Assembly (NCBI RefSeq): GCF_041295575.1
Contig: NZ_CP160452.1
Span: 806,001-870,000, forward strand
Length of the DNA: 64,000 nt
Direction of reading: 5' to 3'
DNA from: Sporosarcina pasteurii
Lineage (GTDB): Bacteria; Bacillota; Bacilli; Bacillales_A; Planococcaceae
A model generated the notes under the pieces. It was not told where the DNA came from. It made no database searches and worked only from the letters and a program-made list of their open reading frames with translations. Shown one piece after another: positions 37,969 through 46,709 of the stretch (the stretch's first letter is position 1; each line of letters starts with the position of its first letter). A program made the position numbers and the translations under genes.

Positions 37969-39186
37969 ATGAAAGAAGAATCTTTACATGAAGACACAGT
38001 TGTCGTGCATACAGGTTATGATGCAAAGCTGCATCATGGAAGTTTAAGTGTACCTCTTTATCAAACATCTACTTTTTCATTTGAGACTGCGGAACAGGGA
38101 GAAAGTAGATTTGCTGGGGACGAAGCAGGTCTGATTTATTCGCGCCTTGGGAACCCAACAGTGCAGTTGTTGGAAGAACGTATAACCGCTTTGGAAGAAG
38201 GAAAAGGTGCATTAGCATTTGGATCAGGAATGGCGGCAGTGAGTTCCATTCTTGTTCATTTAACGAAGACAGGTGACCATATCCTGTGTTCTAGAGGAAT
38301 CTACGGTTGTACATTTGGATTATTAGGCATGTTAGAAGATAAATATAACATTACGCATGATTTAGTACAGATGGGCACTGAAGAACAGATTGAACGTGCG
38401 ATTAAGCCAGAAACAGTTTGTATTTATGTAGAAACGCCAATTAATCCAACGATGGAGCTTGTCGACTTACAAGCAGTCGTAAATGTCGCAAAACGTCATG
38501 GCCTTCGTGTTGTAGTAGATAATACGTTCTCTTCTCCTTATCTGCAAAAACCAATTACCTTAGGTGTCGATTTCGTTTTGCATAGTGCAACGAAATATAT
38601 TAACGGACATGGAGATGTTATTGCTGGTCTACTCGTAGGAAATGATGAAGACGAGATGGAAAAGATTCGCATGTCGGTTCAAAAAGATTACGGCGGCATT
38701 ATCTCTCCGTTCGATGCATGGTTACTATTACGGGGAATAAAAACATTACCAGTTCGTATGGAACGACATACGTCAAATGCCGAGAAAATTATTACATTCC
38801 TAAAGAAACAACCGCTCGTAGAAAAAATATATTATCCTTTTGATGTGGATAATCCACAGTATGCAATTGCAAAAAAGCAAATGCGTGCCGGCGGAGGACT
38901 TATTTCATTTACGATGAAAGGCGGTAAGGAAGGCGCGCAACAATTTTTAAATAGTTTGTCGCTCATTAAAATAGCTGTCAGTTTAGGGGATGCAGAAACG
39001 CTTATCCAGCATCCAGCAACGATGACGCATTCTGTAGTCCCTTATGATGAAAGAATTTCCATGGGAATCATAGATTCATTACTTCGACTTTCAGTAGGCC
39101 TCGAACATACAGATGACTTAATCGCAGATTTGAATCGTGCTTTTGAAAAAGTTGAACAATCATTGAGTAAAGAAAATGCCAAATAA
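37969..39186 (+). CDS. methionine gamma-lyase (Cys/Met metabolism PLP enzyme)
   Basis: PLP-dependent lyase of 405 aa. YSRLGNPT (phosphate/neighbour-subunit contact, about residues 52-59) and the PLP lysine in SATKYINGHGD (about 203-213) define the family. RGIYGCTFGLLG near residue 113 carries a cysteine after the active-site tyrosine, a mark of methionine gamma-lyases, which release methanethiol, ammonia and 2-oxobutyrate. ATG 37969 is 8 bases after GGGAGG; ATGs at 37963 and 37945 fit less well. Cystathionine lyase activity remains possible. Confidence 0.85.
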   Translation: MKEESLHEDTVVVHTGYDAKLHHGSLSVPLYQTSTFSFETAEQGESRFAGDEAGLIYSRLGNPTVQLLEERITALEEGKGALAFGSGMAAVSSILVHLTKTGDHILCSRGIYGCTFGLLGMLEDKYNITHDLVQMGTEEQIERAIKPETVCIYVETPINPTMELVDLQAVVNVAKRHGLRVVVDNTFSSPYLQKPITLGVDFVLHSATKYINGHGDVIAGLLVGNDEDEMEKIRMSVQKDYGGIISPFDAWLLLRGIKTLPVRMERHTSNAEKIITFLKKQPLVEKIYYPFDVDNPQYAIAKKQMRAGGGLISFTMKGGKEGAQQFLNSLSLIKIAVSLGDAETLIQHPATMTHSVVPYDERISMGIIDSLLRLSVGLEHTDDLIADLNRAFEKVEQSLSKENAK

Positions 39187-39232
39187 AAAACCCCTTCATA
39201 TCAACTCATTGTTGATATGAAGGGGTTTTTAC
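39186..39232. terminator. bidirectional terminator between lyase and ytsP
   Basis: Perfect 19-bp stem AAAACCCCTTCATATCAAC/GTTGATATGAAGGGGTTTT with T-runs on both strands. Confidence 0.9.
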
Positions 39233-39238
39233 GTCGTT

Positions 39239-39718
39239 TTATAGATGTTGAATTAGTGTTTCAACAACTTTTTCAAGCCCGATACGATCAGTTTCCGAAA
39301 AACGGTCTAGTTCAGGACTATCGATATCAAGCACACCAATAACCTCGTCGTTTTTAATGATTGGTACGACAATTTCTGAGCGGGAAGCTGCATCACAAAC
39401 GATATGACCAGGGAATGCTTCAACGTCCGGGACAATAATGGATTCCTTCCGTTCTACTGCAGTTCCACAAACACCTTTACCAACTTGGATGCGGACGCAT
39501 GCCGGTAAGCCTTGGAAAGGGCCTAATACCAATTCGCCATCTTCCATTAGATAAAACCCAACCCAATTGATCCGATCGAAAAATTGATTAAGCAATGCCG
39601 AAGCATTACTTAAGTTTGCGTATAAATTTGGTTCGCCCGACAATAGTGCATCAAGTTGTTTGCTAAGCAATTCATATTTCTTATCTAAGTCTTCGTTAAC
39701 ATTAACAGTTGTAGACAT
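39239..39718 (-). CDS. ytsP: free methionine-(R)-sulfoxide reductase, GAF domain (YtsP)
   Basis: Single GAF-domain protein of 159 aa, fRMsr family, reducing free Met-R-O to methionine. The three family cysteines are present: PACVRIQVG (about residue 81), GKGVCGTA (about 91) and HIVCDAASRSEIVVPI (about 115). Cytoplasmic. Convergent with the methionine gamma-lyase. B. subtilis YtsP lies at the same locus. Confidence 0.93.
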   Translation of the reverse strand: MSTTVNVNEDLDKKYELLSKQLDALLSGEPNLYANLSNASALLNQFFDRINWVGFYLMEDGELVLGPFQGLPACVRIQVGKGVCGTAVERKESIIVPDVEAFPGHIVCDAASRSEIVVPIIKNDEVIGVLDIDSPELDRFSETDRIGLEKVVETLIQHL

Positions 39719-39915
39719 TTGAACACCTCATTCATATGTAATTTGTAATATGTTAGTATACAGTTATTCGAACGTTTTTACAAAAGTAAGTCTGTTCATT
39801 CGACAAAATATGAACTTTTCCCTTATTAATTTTCATTTTTCCAACCAAAAGTATTTAAACATGGTACGATATAGGATAATATGTAGTGTATAGTCATTGG
39901 GACAGGAGGATCGCG

Positions 39916-41622
39916 ATGAAGATTGTAATCATTGCAATTATAGTACTCATTATCATTTTAACCATTCTCGCCATTTCATATAGGCGTAAACATACGAATC
40001 AAATAAAAAAACTTGAGCATAGAAAACTACAAATACAACATAAGCCAATATTTGAAGAAATGACGAAAATAAAGCAACTAAATATGACAGGCGAGACAGA
40101 AGAAAAATTTGAAACTTGGCGTGCAACTTGGACGGAAGTAATTGATGTACGTATGCCTGAACTTGATAATTTATTATTCGATGCTGAAGAGTACATCGAC
40201 CGTTTTAGTTTTAAAAAACTAAAAGAGACTGTCATGCTAATCGAAGAGAAAATTCAATTTAGTCAGCAGAAAATGACTGAAATCCTTAGTGGTTTAGATG
40301 AACTCGTTGGAAGTGAAGAGAAAAATCGAGTCGAAATGGAATTGTTACAAGAAAGGCATCGTAGTGCTCGAAAGAAAATTTTAGCACATCAACCAGCGTT
40401 TGGAGAAACGGTGAACCCGCTTGAAAAGGAATTGGAAACATTTAGACCTAAATTTGCCGAGTATGAGACATTGACAGAAAACGGGAATTATTTACAAGCC
40501 CGAGAAATTGTCATCGCATTAACTGAGAAAGGTGACTATTTGTTTCAAATTATTGAACAGATACCTGCTCTGTTAGCTGATATTCAAAATTCAATTCCAA
40601 CCTCTATACGAGAATTGCGTAATGGTGTAAGGGAAATGGAAGAGCAAGCTTATAACTTACAACACTTAGAAATCGAGAAAATACTGGTAGATATAGAAGA
40701 GAAGCTTGAGCGAATGGCGGAAGAAATAGCTCAGTTAGAGATGGATGGTATACCAGAAGAAGTTGAAGAGATACACAGTCAATTAGATGGATTGTATGAT
40801 GCACTAGAGAAAGAAGTAGTCGCAAAACATTATGTTGAAGAGAATTATCAAACTGTATACGATGAACTATTAAGGGTGACTGGACTTGTGAATGAAACAT
40901 TAACAGAAATTACATTCGTCCAACAAAGTTACAGAATAAACGAGGATGAGGCGAAAATTCCGCAGAGTGCCTCAGAGGAAATTGAATTATTAAATAAACA
41001 ATTTGCTGTCATTGTAGAGCAAATTGAAAATAATACTTCTGCCTATTCTAGTATGCAAGAAACCATACAAATGATTACAGAGAAGGTTGGCTATATAGAC
41101 GAAGAACGAAAAGATTTTGCAGAGCGCTTAAAAAAATTACGAAACGATGAAAATAAAGTGCGCGCTGAGCTTAAAGGACTTTCAAAAGAATTACAAGATG
41201 CTGATCGTTCATTACATAGAGGAAATATTCCGGGCATACCTGACGATATTGATGCCAGACTAGAAGAAGCGGAAGAACAACTATATATTGTTAGACAGAG
41301 CTTGGAGGAAGTTCCTTTAAATATGACGCTTGTTAATTCTTACTTAGAAAATGCTAAACAATCTGTTCAGGAAGTAAGAGGAAAGACAGAAGAATTACTC
41401 GAAAATGTGATGCTAGTCGAATGGATTATTCAATATGGAAATCGTTATCGAGCATCTAATGAGCGCGTCCATGCACAATTGCAAGAAGCTGAGGAGTCGT
41501 TCAGGCAATTTCGCTATGCCAAGGCTTTGGAGGAAGCAGCAACAGCAGTAGAGGAAGTTGAACCAGGGGCAATGAAGCGGATTGAGGAATTGTTGCAAGA
41601 AAAAGACGATTTAACGATTTAA
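39916..41622 (+). CDS. ezrA: septation ring formation regulator EzrA
   Basis: Division regulator of 568 aa that prevents aberrant FtsZ rings. It has a single N-terminal transmembrane helix (residues ~3-24, IVIIAIIVLIIILTILAI) with the rest cytoplasmic, built of long spectrin-like coiled coils as the high Glu/Lys/Leu content shows. B. subtilis EzrA is 562 aa. The start is ATG 39916, 6 bases after AGGAGG; the open frame continues upstream without a membrane-start logic. A hairpin terminator follows. Confidence 0.95.
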   Translation: MKIVIIAIIVLIIILTILAISYRRKHTNQIKKLEHRKLQIQHKPIFEEMTKIKQLNMTGETEEKFETWRATWTEVIDVRMPELDNLLFDAEEYIDRFSFKKLKETVMLIEEKIQFSQQKMTEILSGLDELVGSEEKNRVEMELLQERHRSARKKILAHQPAFGETVNPLEKELETFRPKFAEYETLTENGNYLQAREIVIALTEKGDYLFQIIEQIPALLADIQNSIPTSIRELRNGVREMEEQAYNLQHLEIEKILVDIEEKLERMAEEIAQLEMDGIPEEVEEIHSQLDGLYDALEKEVVAKHYVEENYQTVYDELLRVTGLVNETLTEITFVQQSYRINEDEAKIPQSASEEIELLNKQFAVIVEQIENNTSAYSSMQETIQMITEKVGYIDEERKDFAERLKKLRNDENKVRAELKGLSKELQDADRSLHRGNIPGIPDDIDARLEEAEEQLYIVRQSLEEVPLNMTLVNSYLENAKQSVQEVRGKTEELLENVMLVEWIIQYGNRYRASNERVHAQLQEAEESFRQFRYAKALEEAATAVEEVEPGAMKRIEELLQEKDDLTI

Positions 41623-41690
41623 TTGTTTTTAATGTTAGCGATACTGCAGATTGAGCTTATTTATGTTAATCTTTCGCTTTTAATTATTTC

Positions 41691-41724
41691 GAGCCACCCG
41701 CACATAGTCGTGCAGGTGGCTTTG
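41691..41724 (+). terminator. ezrA terminator
   Basis: GAGCCACCCGCAC/GTGCAGGTGGCTT stem followed by a short T-run. Confidence 0.65.
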
Positions 41725-41772
41725 TCACGCTTATAATTGAATGAATTCAAAATAAAGAATGGAATGAAATTA

Positions 41773-42918
41773 ATGATTTATCTAGATAATAGTGCAACGA
41801 CTGCACCAAAAGAAGAAGTTCTAAATTCTTTTGTAGAAGTTAATAAAAGATTTTTTGCAAATCCCGCTTCCCTTCATGTTGCTGGAAGAGAAGCGGAAAC
41901 GCTTCTTGAAAAATCACGAGAACAAATATTAAATTTAACTCAGGTTTCTGTTGGCACGGTCATTTATACATCAGGTGGAACTGAGGCGAATAATTTAGCG
42001 GTGATTGGATTTGCTCGAAAATATCAAAACCGCGGCAATCATATTTTAACAACTAAAATCGAACACCCTTCTGTTTTAGAGGCAGTTAAACAATTGGAAC
42101 GAGAAGGATTTATAGTCGAATACTTATCAGTTAATAAAGATGGCGTTATTTCAATCGATGAATTGAAAGAAAAGCTTAGAGAAGACACTGTCGTTGTAAG
42201 TATTATGCATGTAAACAATGAAATTGGTGCAATACAGCCAATTGAGGATTGTGGAAAAGTGATTCGAAAAAAATCACGTGCAATTTTTCATGTTGACGCT
42301 GTACAAAGTTTTGGGAAATTACCGCTTATATTAAGTGGAAATGGACCGGATGCAATTACAATTTCTGGACATAAAATTCACGGACTAAAGGGTTCTGGCG
42401 CATTAATTACTAAAAAACTGGTGAATCCTTCATCCATTAATTATGGTGGTGGCCAAGAACAAGGATTAAGAAATGGGACAGTCTCAGTTCCAAATGCTGT
42501 AGCTTTAGCACGTGCGGTGAGACTTGCGACAGAAAATAGAAAAACTGTTATTTTTGAAAGGTGGCGCCAGCGCTTAATTGAGCATATTGAGCAGTCGTCT
42601 GACGTGCTCGTATTAGCGAAAGAAACAGCAGCTCCGCATATATTGTCCATCGCTTTTGCTCATATTAAAGGCGAAGTAGCGATTAATTATTTTCAAAAAA
42701 ATGGAATCTTAGTCTCAACTTCCAGTGCATGTTCATCGAAAAGTGAAGAGGTTAGTCATGTTATTGAGGCAATTCAATTAGAAGATAAATATAAACATGG
42801 TGTAATTCGCGTGAGTTTTGCAGAAAATAATACGAATGATGAAGTTGTTCGATTTGAAAAAGTATTTACTAATTTCGTGAATTTGCTTAAAAGGGGAAGA
42901 TCGCATGATGTGGAATGA
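41773..42918 (+). CDS. nifZ: cysteine desulfurase (NifZ/IscS-like) for tRNA thiolation
   Basis: PLP-dependent cysteine desulfurase of 381 aa. It begins MIYLDNSATT as usual, with the PLP lysine in SGHKIHGLKGSG (about residues 196-207) and the active cysteine in SSACSSKSEEVSH (about 320-332). ATG 41773 gives the family N-terminus; upstream in-frame ATG 41764 and TTG 41737 give unneeded extensions. It overlaps thiI by 14 bases and, as in B. subtilis NifZ, passes persulfide to ThiI for 4-thiouridine in tRNA. Confidence 0.93.
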   Translation: MIYLDNSATTAPKEEVLNSFVEVNKRFFANPASLHVAGREAETLLEKSREQILNLTQVSVGTVIYTSGGTEANNLAVIGFARKYQNRGNHILTTKIEHPSVLEAVKQLEREGFIVEYLSVNKDGVISIDELKEKLREDTVVVSIMHVNNEIGAIQPIEDCGKVIRKKSRAIFHVDAVQSFGKLPLILSGNGPDAITISGHKIHGLKGSGALITKKLVNPSSINYGGGQEQGLRNGTVSVPNAVALARAVRLATENRKTVIFERWRQRLIEHIEQSSDVLVLAKETAAPHILSIAFAHIKGEVAINYFQKNGILVSTSSACSSKSEEVSHVIEAIQLEDKYKHGVIRVSFAENNTNDEVVRFEKVFTNFVNLLKRGRSHDVE

Positions 42919-44107
42919 ATTATTAATAAGATATGGTGAGTTATCGTTAAAAGGTCGAAATCGAAACGTTTTTATACGCAGATTGAAAAAAAATATGAAG
43001 AGCGCCTTACACGGCCTTGACTCAGTGATCATAAAAGATGAGCGAGATAGAATGTTTTTAACGGCTGATAATCCGAAAGACATGGCTGAAGTGATGGAAC
43101 GTTTACCAAAAATTTTCGGGATACATTCATTTAGTCCAGTCGTAAAATGTGAGCCAACACTTGAAGCGATTTACGAAACGGCGTTAGAAGCAGTCGGATT
43201 AGAAGAAACAGAAGGAAAATCATTTAAAGTTGAAATTAGACGAACGGATAAGTCATTTCCTTATGTTACAAATGAATTGCAACAAAAAATTGGTGCGCAT
43301 GTGCTAAAAAATTATCCTGAATTACACGTTAAAATGAAGAAACCTGATATTTTACTTCATGTAGATATTAGAAGACATGTAGCGTTGCTTACATCTAAAG
43401 TATATCCAGGTGCAGGAGGAATGCCTGTAGGTTCGAGTGGAAAATCGCTACTTATGTTATCTGGCGGTATCGACAGCCCAGTTGCAGGCTATATGATGAT
43501 GAAACGTGGCGTAGAAATTCATGCCATTCATTTTGAAAGCCCACCATTTACAAGTGAACTTGCAAAACAAAAAGTGATGGACTTAGCAGAAAAGCTAAGT
43601 GCATTTGGCACATCAGTGCGTTTGCATGTTATTCCATTTACGGAAATTCAGCAAGTCATTGCAAATAAAATTCCTGACGGAGAGTCGATGACGACAACTC
43701 GAAGACTCATGATGCAAATTGCAGACAGAGTACGTGAGGAAATAGGCGCTCTTGGAATTGTCTCTGGGGAAAGTCTCGGTCAAGTAGCGAGTCAGACATT
43801 ACAAAGTTTAACTGCCATTAATGAAGTAACGTCAACGCCTGTATTACGTCCGCTCATTGCATTAGATAAAATAGAAATTATCGAGATTGCTAAACAAATT
43901 GATACGTATGAGATTTCAATCAGACCTTATGAGGATTGTTGTACAATATTTACGCCGGCGCGTCCTAAAACGAAGCCGAAGCTTAAAAGGGTAAAACATT
44001 TTGAAAGCTTTACCGATTTTGAACCAATGATTGAAGAGGCGATTCAAGAAAGGCGTATTTATAAGTTGCCTCGTATAGAAGAAGATATGTTTACTGATTT
44101 ATTATAA
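42905..44107 (+). CDS. thiI: tRNA 4-thiouridine synthase ThiI
   Basis: Sulfurtransferase of 400 aa with an N-terminal ferredoxin-like/THUMP part (about residues 1-165) and a PP-loop ATPase (SGGIDSPVAGYMM, about 181-193). It ends without the rhodanese domain of enterobacterial ThiI, the normal state in Bacillus. Cysteines in EDCCTIFTP (about 343-351) are candidates for persulfide transfer. It overlaps the desulfurase gene by 14 bases. Confidence 0.95.
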   Translation: MMWNELLIRYGELSLKGRNRNVFIRRLKKNMKSALHGLDSVIIKDERDRMFLTADNPKDMAEVMERLPKIFGIHSFSPVVKCEPTLEAIYETALEAVGLEETEGKSFKVEIRRTDKSFPYVTNELQQKIGAHVLKNYPELHVKMKKPDILLHVDIRRHVALLTSKVYPGAGGMPVGSSGKSLLMLSGGIDSPVAGYMMMKRGVEIHAIHFESPPFTSELAKQKVMDLAEKLSAFGTSVRLHVIPFTEIQQVIANKIPDGESMTTTRRLMMQIADRVREEIGALGIVSGESLGQVASQTLQSLTAINEVTSTPVLRPLIALDKIEIIEIAKQIDTYEISIRPYEDCCTIFTPARPKTKPKLKRVKHFESFTDFEPMIEEAIQERRIYKLPRIEEDMFTDLL

Positions 44108-44139
44108 AAAATATGAAGAAATTACCACTAATTCCTCCT

Positions 44140-44168
44140 GCATGATTTTTTGAATACGGTGCATTCTA
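44140..44168 (+). promoter_or_regulatory. sigma-G promoter of first ssp gene
   Basis: GCATG (44140-44144), 17-base spacer, CATTCTA (44162-44168). This fits the forespore sigma-G pattern GHATR / CATnHTA. Confidence 0.7.
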
Positions 44169-44193
44169 AATTTCACAAGGAGGTGTTAGTGAG

Positions 44194-44406
44194 ATGCAAA
44201 ACAATAACAGCAACAACTCAAACCAACTGTTAGTTCCAGGAGTAAGACAAGCTCTTGACCAAATGAAATATGAAATTGCTCAAGAATTTGGCGTTCAAAT
44301 GGGACCAGATGCTTCATCGCGTGCCAACGGATCCGTAGGCGGAGAAATTACTAAGCGATTAGTGCGTCAGGCTCAACAACAAATGAACGGAAACCAACAA
44401 CAATAA
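44194..44406 (+). CDS. alpha/beta-type small acid-soluble spore protein (copy 1)
   Basis: A 70-aa forespore DNA-binding protein that coats and protects spore DNA. It has the family blocks [20 protein letters not shown], with the GPR protease recognition sequence YEIAQEFGV at about residues 26-34, and [13 protein letters not shown] (about 49-61). AAGGAGGTG precedes ATG by 8 bases. It is one of two nearly identical tandem genes 350 bases apart; product differs from the second only at residue 2 (Gln/Pro). Confidence 0.97.
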   Translation: MQNNNSNNSNQLLVPGVRQALDQMKYEIAQEFGVQMGPDASSRANGSVGGEITKRLVRQAQQQMNGNQQQ

Positions 44407-44416
44407 GTAATTAATG

Positions 44417-44453
44417 AAAGGCTGTTTCGAAGTTATTCGGAACAGCTTTTCTT
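44417..44453 (+). terminator. terminator of first ssp gene
   Basis: AAAGGCTGTTTCGAA/TTCGGAACAGCTTTT stem. Confidence 0.78.
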
Positions 44454-44489
44454 ATCCCTTAAAAATGAAAAAACTTTTTTAAATTAGGG

Positions 44490-44518
44490 GCATGATTTTT
44501 TGAATACGGTGCATTCTA
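44490..44518 (+). promoter_or_regulatory. sigma-G promoter of second ssp gene
   Basis: GCATG (44490-44494), 17-base spacer, CATTCTA (44512-44518); exactly 350 bases downstream of the first. Confidence 0.7.
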
Positions 44519-44543
44519 TATTTCACAAGGAGGTGTTAATCAG

Positions 44544-44756
44544 ATGCCAAACAACAACAGCAACAATTCAAACCAACTTTTAGTTCCGGGTGTCAGACAA
44601 GCTCTTGACCAAATGAAATATGAAATTGCTCAAGAGTTTGGCGTTCAAATGGGACCAGATGCTTCATCGCGTGCCAACGGATCCGTAGGCGGAGAAATTA
44701 CTAAGCGATTAGTGCGTCAGGCTCAACAGCAAATGAATGGAAACCAACAACAATAA
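44544..44756 (+). CDS. alpha/beta-type small acid-soluble spore protein (copy 2)
   Basis: 70 aa, identical to copy 1 apart from Pro at residue 2. The reading frames differ at about ten mostly third-codon positions clustered at both ends, with a central block of about 90 bases identical. The GPR site YEIAQEFGV is conserved. It has its own sigma-G promoter, ribosome site (AAGGAGGTG) and terminator. Confidence 0.97.
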   Translation: MPNNNSNNSNQLLVPGVRQALDQMKYEIAQEFGVQMGPDASSRANGSVGGEITKRLVRQAQQQMNGNQQQ

Positions 44757-44766
44757 GTAAACAATG

Positions 44767-44804
44767 AAAGGCTGTTCCGGACTTAATTCCGGGGCAGCTT
44801 TTCT
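44767..44804 (+). terminator. terminator of second ssp gene
   Basis: AAAGGCTGTTCCGGA/TCCGGGGCAGCTTTT stem followed by CTATTT. Confidence 0.75.
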
Positions 44805-44922
44805 ATTTGCATAAACATCTTTTATTTGATTAATGTTTATTTTAATGCGAAAATAAGTTTTAATTATTTTAAATAGAAAGGTTTCATTGCTTTCTGATTA
44901 TAGTGAAAACAGTAAAATCAAT

Positions 44923-44951
44923 TTGAATTTTCGGATTGTTGTCAGTATAAT
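44923..44951 (+). promoter_or_regulatory. sigma-A promoter of ytcI-like gene
   Basis: TTGAAT (44923-44928), 17-base spacer, perfect TATAAT (44946-44951), 28 bases before the start codon. Confidence 0.75.
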
Positions 44952-44978
44952 GAAAGTATGGACTGAGGAGGAATGATT

Positions 44979-46565
44979 ATGAATAGAGAACAATTAATTG
45001 CACCTGAACGATATAATATCGTTAGTGAATTTGAAAAATATGCAACAGGAAATGGCAAAAAAGCACTTATTCATATAAATGCCGCGGGAGAAAAGCGTGA
45101 AATGACATATGATGCACTGATTGAAAAGGCCAATCAGACTGCAAATGTTTTTCGTGAGAGCGGTTTAGAAAAAGGCGATGTGATTTTAGTTATGATGCCG
45201 CGCCTTATTGAATCATATAGTACATATATTGGTGCGTTAAAAGCTGGGCTCGTTGTGATCCCTAGTTCAGAAATGTTAAGACCTTCAGACATTGAATATC
45301 GTTTACAACATAGCGGGGCAAAAGCTATCGTATCTTATGAGGAATTTGCCGATCAATTTGATGACGTTAAAAACATTGAGGCGATTGATCTCTTTATCGT
45401 TGGTAAAGCAAAGGGAAATCAAAAGTCATTAACAGACTTAATGGAAACAGCATCCAAAGAATTTGATATAACCAACACAAAAAGCTCAGATCATGCATTT
45501 TTATCCTATACATCAGGTACAACCGGTTCGCCTAAAGGTGTTGTTCATACGCATGCTTGGGGATATGCACATTTACGAACAGCTGCACCAAACTGGCTCG
45601 GTATTCAAGAGGGAGATATTGTCTGGGCAACTGCGGCACCGGGGTGGCAGAAATGGATTTGGACACCATTTTTATCTGTATTGGGAAGTGGTGCTACAGG
45701 GTTAGTCTATGATGGGAAATTTGATGTCGAAACGTATTTTAAGTTAATTGAAGAAAATGCTGTGAATGTAATTTGTTGCACGCCGACAGAATATAGATTC
45801 ATGGCAATATCAGAAAACTTAGCGGAAAACGATCTATCCTCAATCCGCAGTGCTGTATCTGCTGGAGAGCCTTTAAATTCGGAAGTCATTACAACTTTTA
45901 AAGATGTGTTTTCCCTTGATGTTCGGGATGGCTACGGGCAGACTGAGAATACTTTACTCGTTGGTACAATGCTTGGTATGGAACCGCGTCTTGGTTCTAT
46001 GGGGAAACCCACACCGGGGAATCGAGTTGAAATTATTGATGAAAGTGGTCAGCCAGTACCTGCAGGGGAGACTGGAGATATTGCTGTCCATGTTTCAACG
46101 CCTGCTTTATTTAAGGAGTATTTAAATGACCCTGAACGAACAAGTATGCAGTTCCGAGGGGATTATTATGTGACCGGCGATTTAGCTAGAATGGATGAAG
46201 ATGGATATTTCTGGTTTGAAGGCCGTGGGGACGATATTATTATTAGTTCTGGCTATACAATTGGACCATTTGAAGTTGAAAGTGCGGTTTTACAACACCC
46301 GGCAGTTCGTGAATGTGCGGTTGTAGCTAGTCCAGACCAAGTTCGTGGAAATGTCGTAAAGGCATTTATTGTACTTCGGGATCCATCAAGAAAAGATGAG
46401 GAAGGTCTTGTCAAGGAAATTCAAGACCATGTGAAAGCATTAACGGCGCCATATAAGTACCCAAGAAAAATAGAATTTATTGAGGACATGCCGAAAACAA
46501 TTTCAGGTAAAATTATGCGCGTTGAACTACGGAAACAGGAAAATGTAAACTTGCTAAAGAATTAA
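44979..46565 (+). CDS. ytcI: acyl-CoA synthetase, MACS-type (YtcI-like)
   Basis: AMP-forming acyl-CoA ligase of 528 aa in the acetyl-/medium-chain acyl-CoA synthetase group. The P-loop YTSGTTGSPKG is at about residues 170-180, the adenylation motif GYGQTENTLL near 315-324, the hinge GRGDDIIISSGY near 415-426, and the catalytic lysine motif PKTISGKIMR near 508-517. ATG 44979 is 7 bases after AGGAGG. It has its own promoter and terminator. Same locus as B. subtilis ytcI, next to sspA. Acyl chain preference unknown. Confidence 0.9.
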   Translation: MNREQLIAPERYNIVSEFEKYATGNGKKALIHINAAGEKREMTYDALIEKANQTANVFRESGLEKGDVILVMMPRLIESYSTYIGALKAGLVVIPSSEMLRPSDIEYRLQHSGAKAIVSYEEFADQFDDVKNIEAIDLFIVGKAKGNQKSLTDLMETASKEFDITNTKSSDHAFLSYTSGTTGSPKGVVHTHAWGYAHLRTAAPNWLGIQEGDIVWATAAPGWQKWIWTPFLSVLGSGATGLVYDGKFDVETYFKLIEENAVNVICCTPTEYRFMAISENLAENDLSSIRSAVSAGEPLNSEVITTFKDVFSLDVRDGYGQTENTLLVGTMLGMEPRLGSMGKPTPGNRVEIIDESGQPVPAGETGDIAVHVSTPALFKEYLNDPERTSMQFRGDYYVTGDLARMDEDGYFWFEGRGDDIIISSGYTIGPFEVESAVLQHPAVRECAVVASPDQVRGNVVKAFIVLRDPSRKDEEGLVKEIQDHVKALTAPYKYPRKIEFIEDMPKTISGKIMRVELRKQENVNLLKN

Positions 46566-46614
46566 CGCTGTCTAAGTAGGCAGGATGTCGATTTAAACAT
46601 TTGCAAAATCTATT

Positions 46615-46660
46615 CTGCTTTTATACGTTTGGAGGATAAAGCGTATAAAAGCAGTTTTCG
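46615..46660 (+). terminator. ytcI terminator
   Basis: Perfect 13-bp arms CTGCTTTTATACG/CGTATAAAAGCAG followed by TTTTCG. Confidence 0.8.
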
Positions 46661-46709
46661 TATTTGAGATAACAAAGGTGACGCGCTCGTCCGAAAGGGG
46701 ACATCAATC

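Noticed and set aside
44150..44168. TGAATA close to CATTCTA in the ssp promoters as -35/-10 pair
   Set aside because: Only about 5 bases apart; GCATG 17 bases upstream of CATTCTA fits sigma-G instead.
46616..46654. GGAGG in the loop of the ytcI terminator as a ribosome site
   Set aside because: No start codon follows at usable distance; it is the loop of a hairpin.
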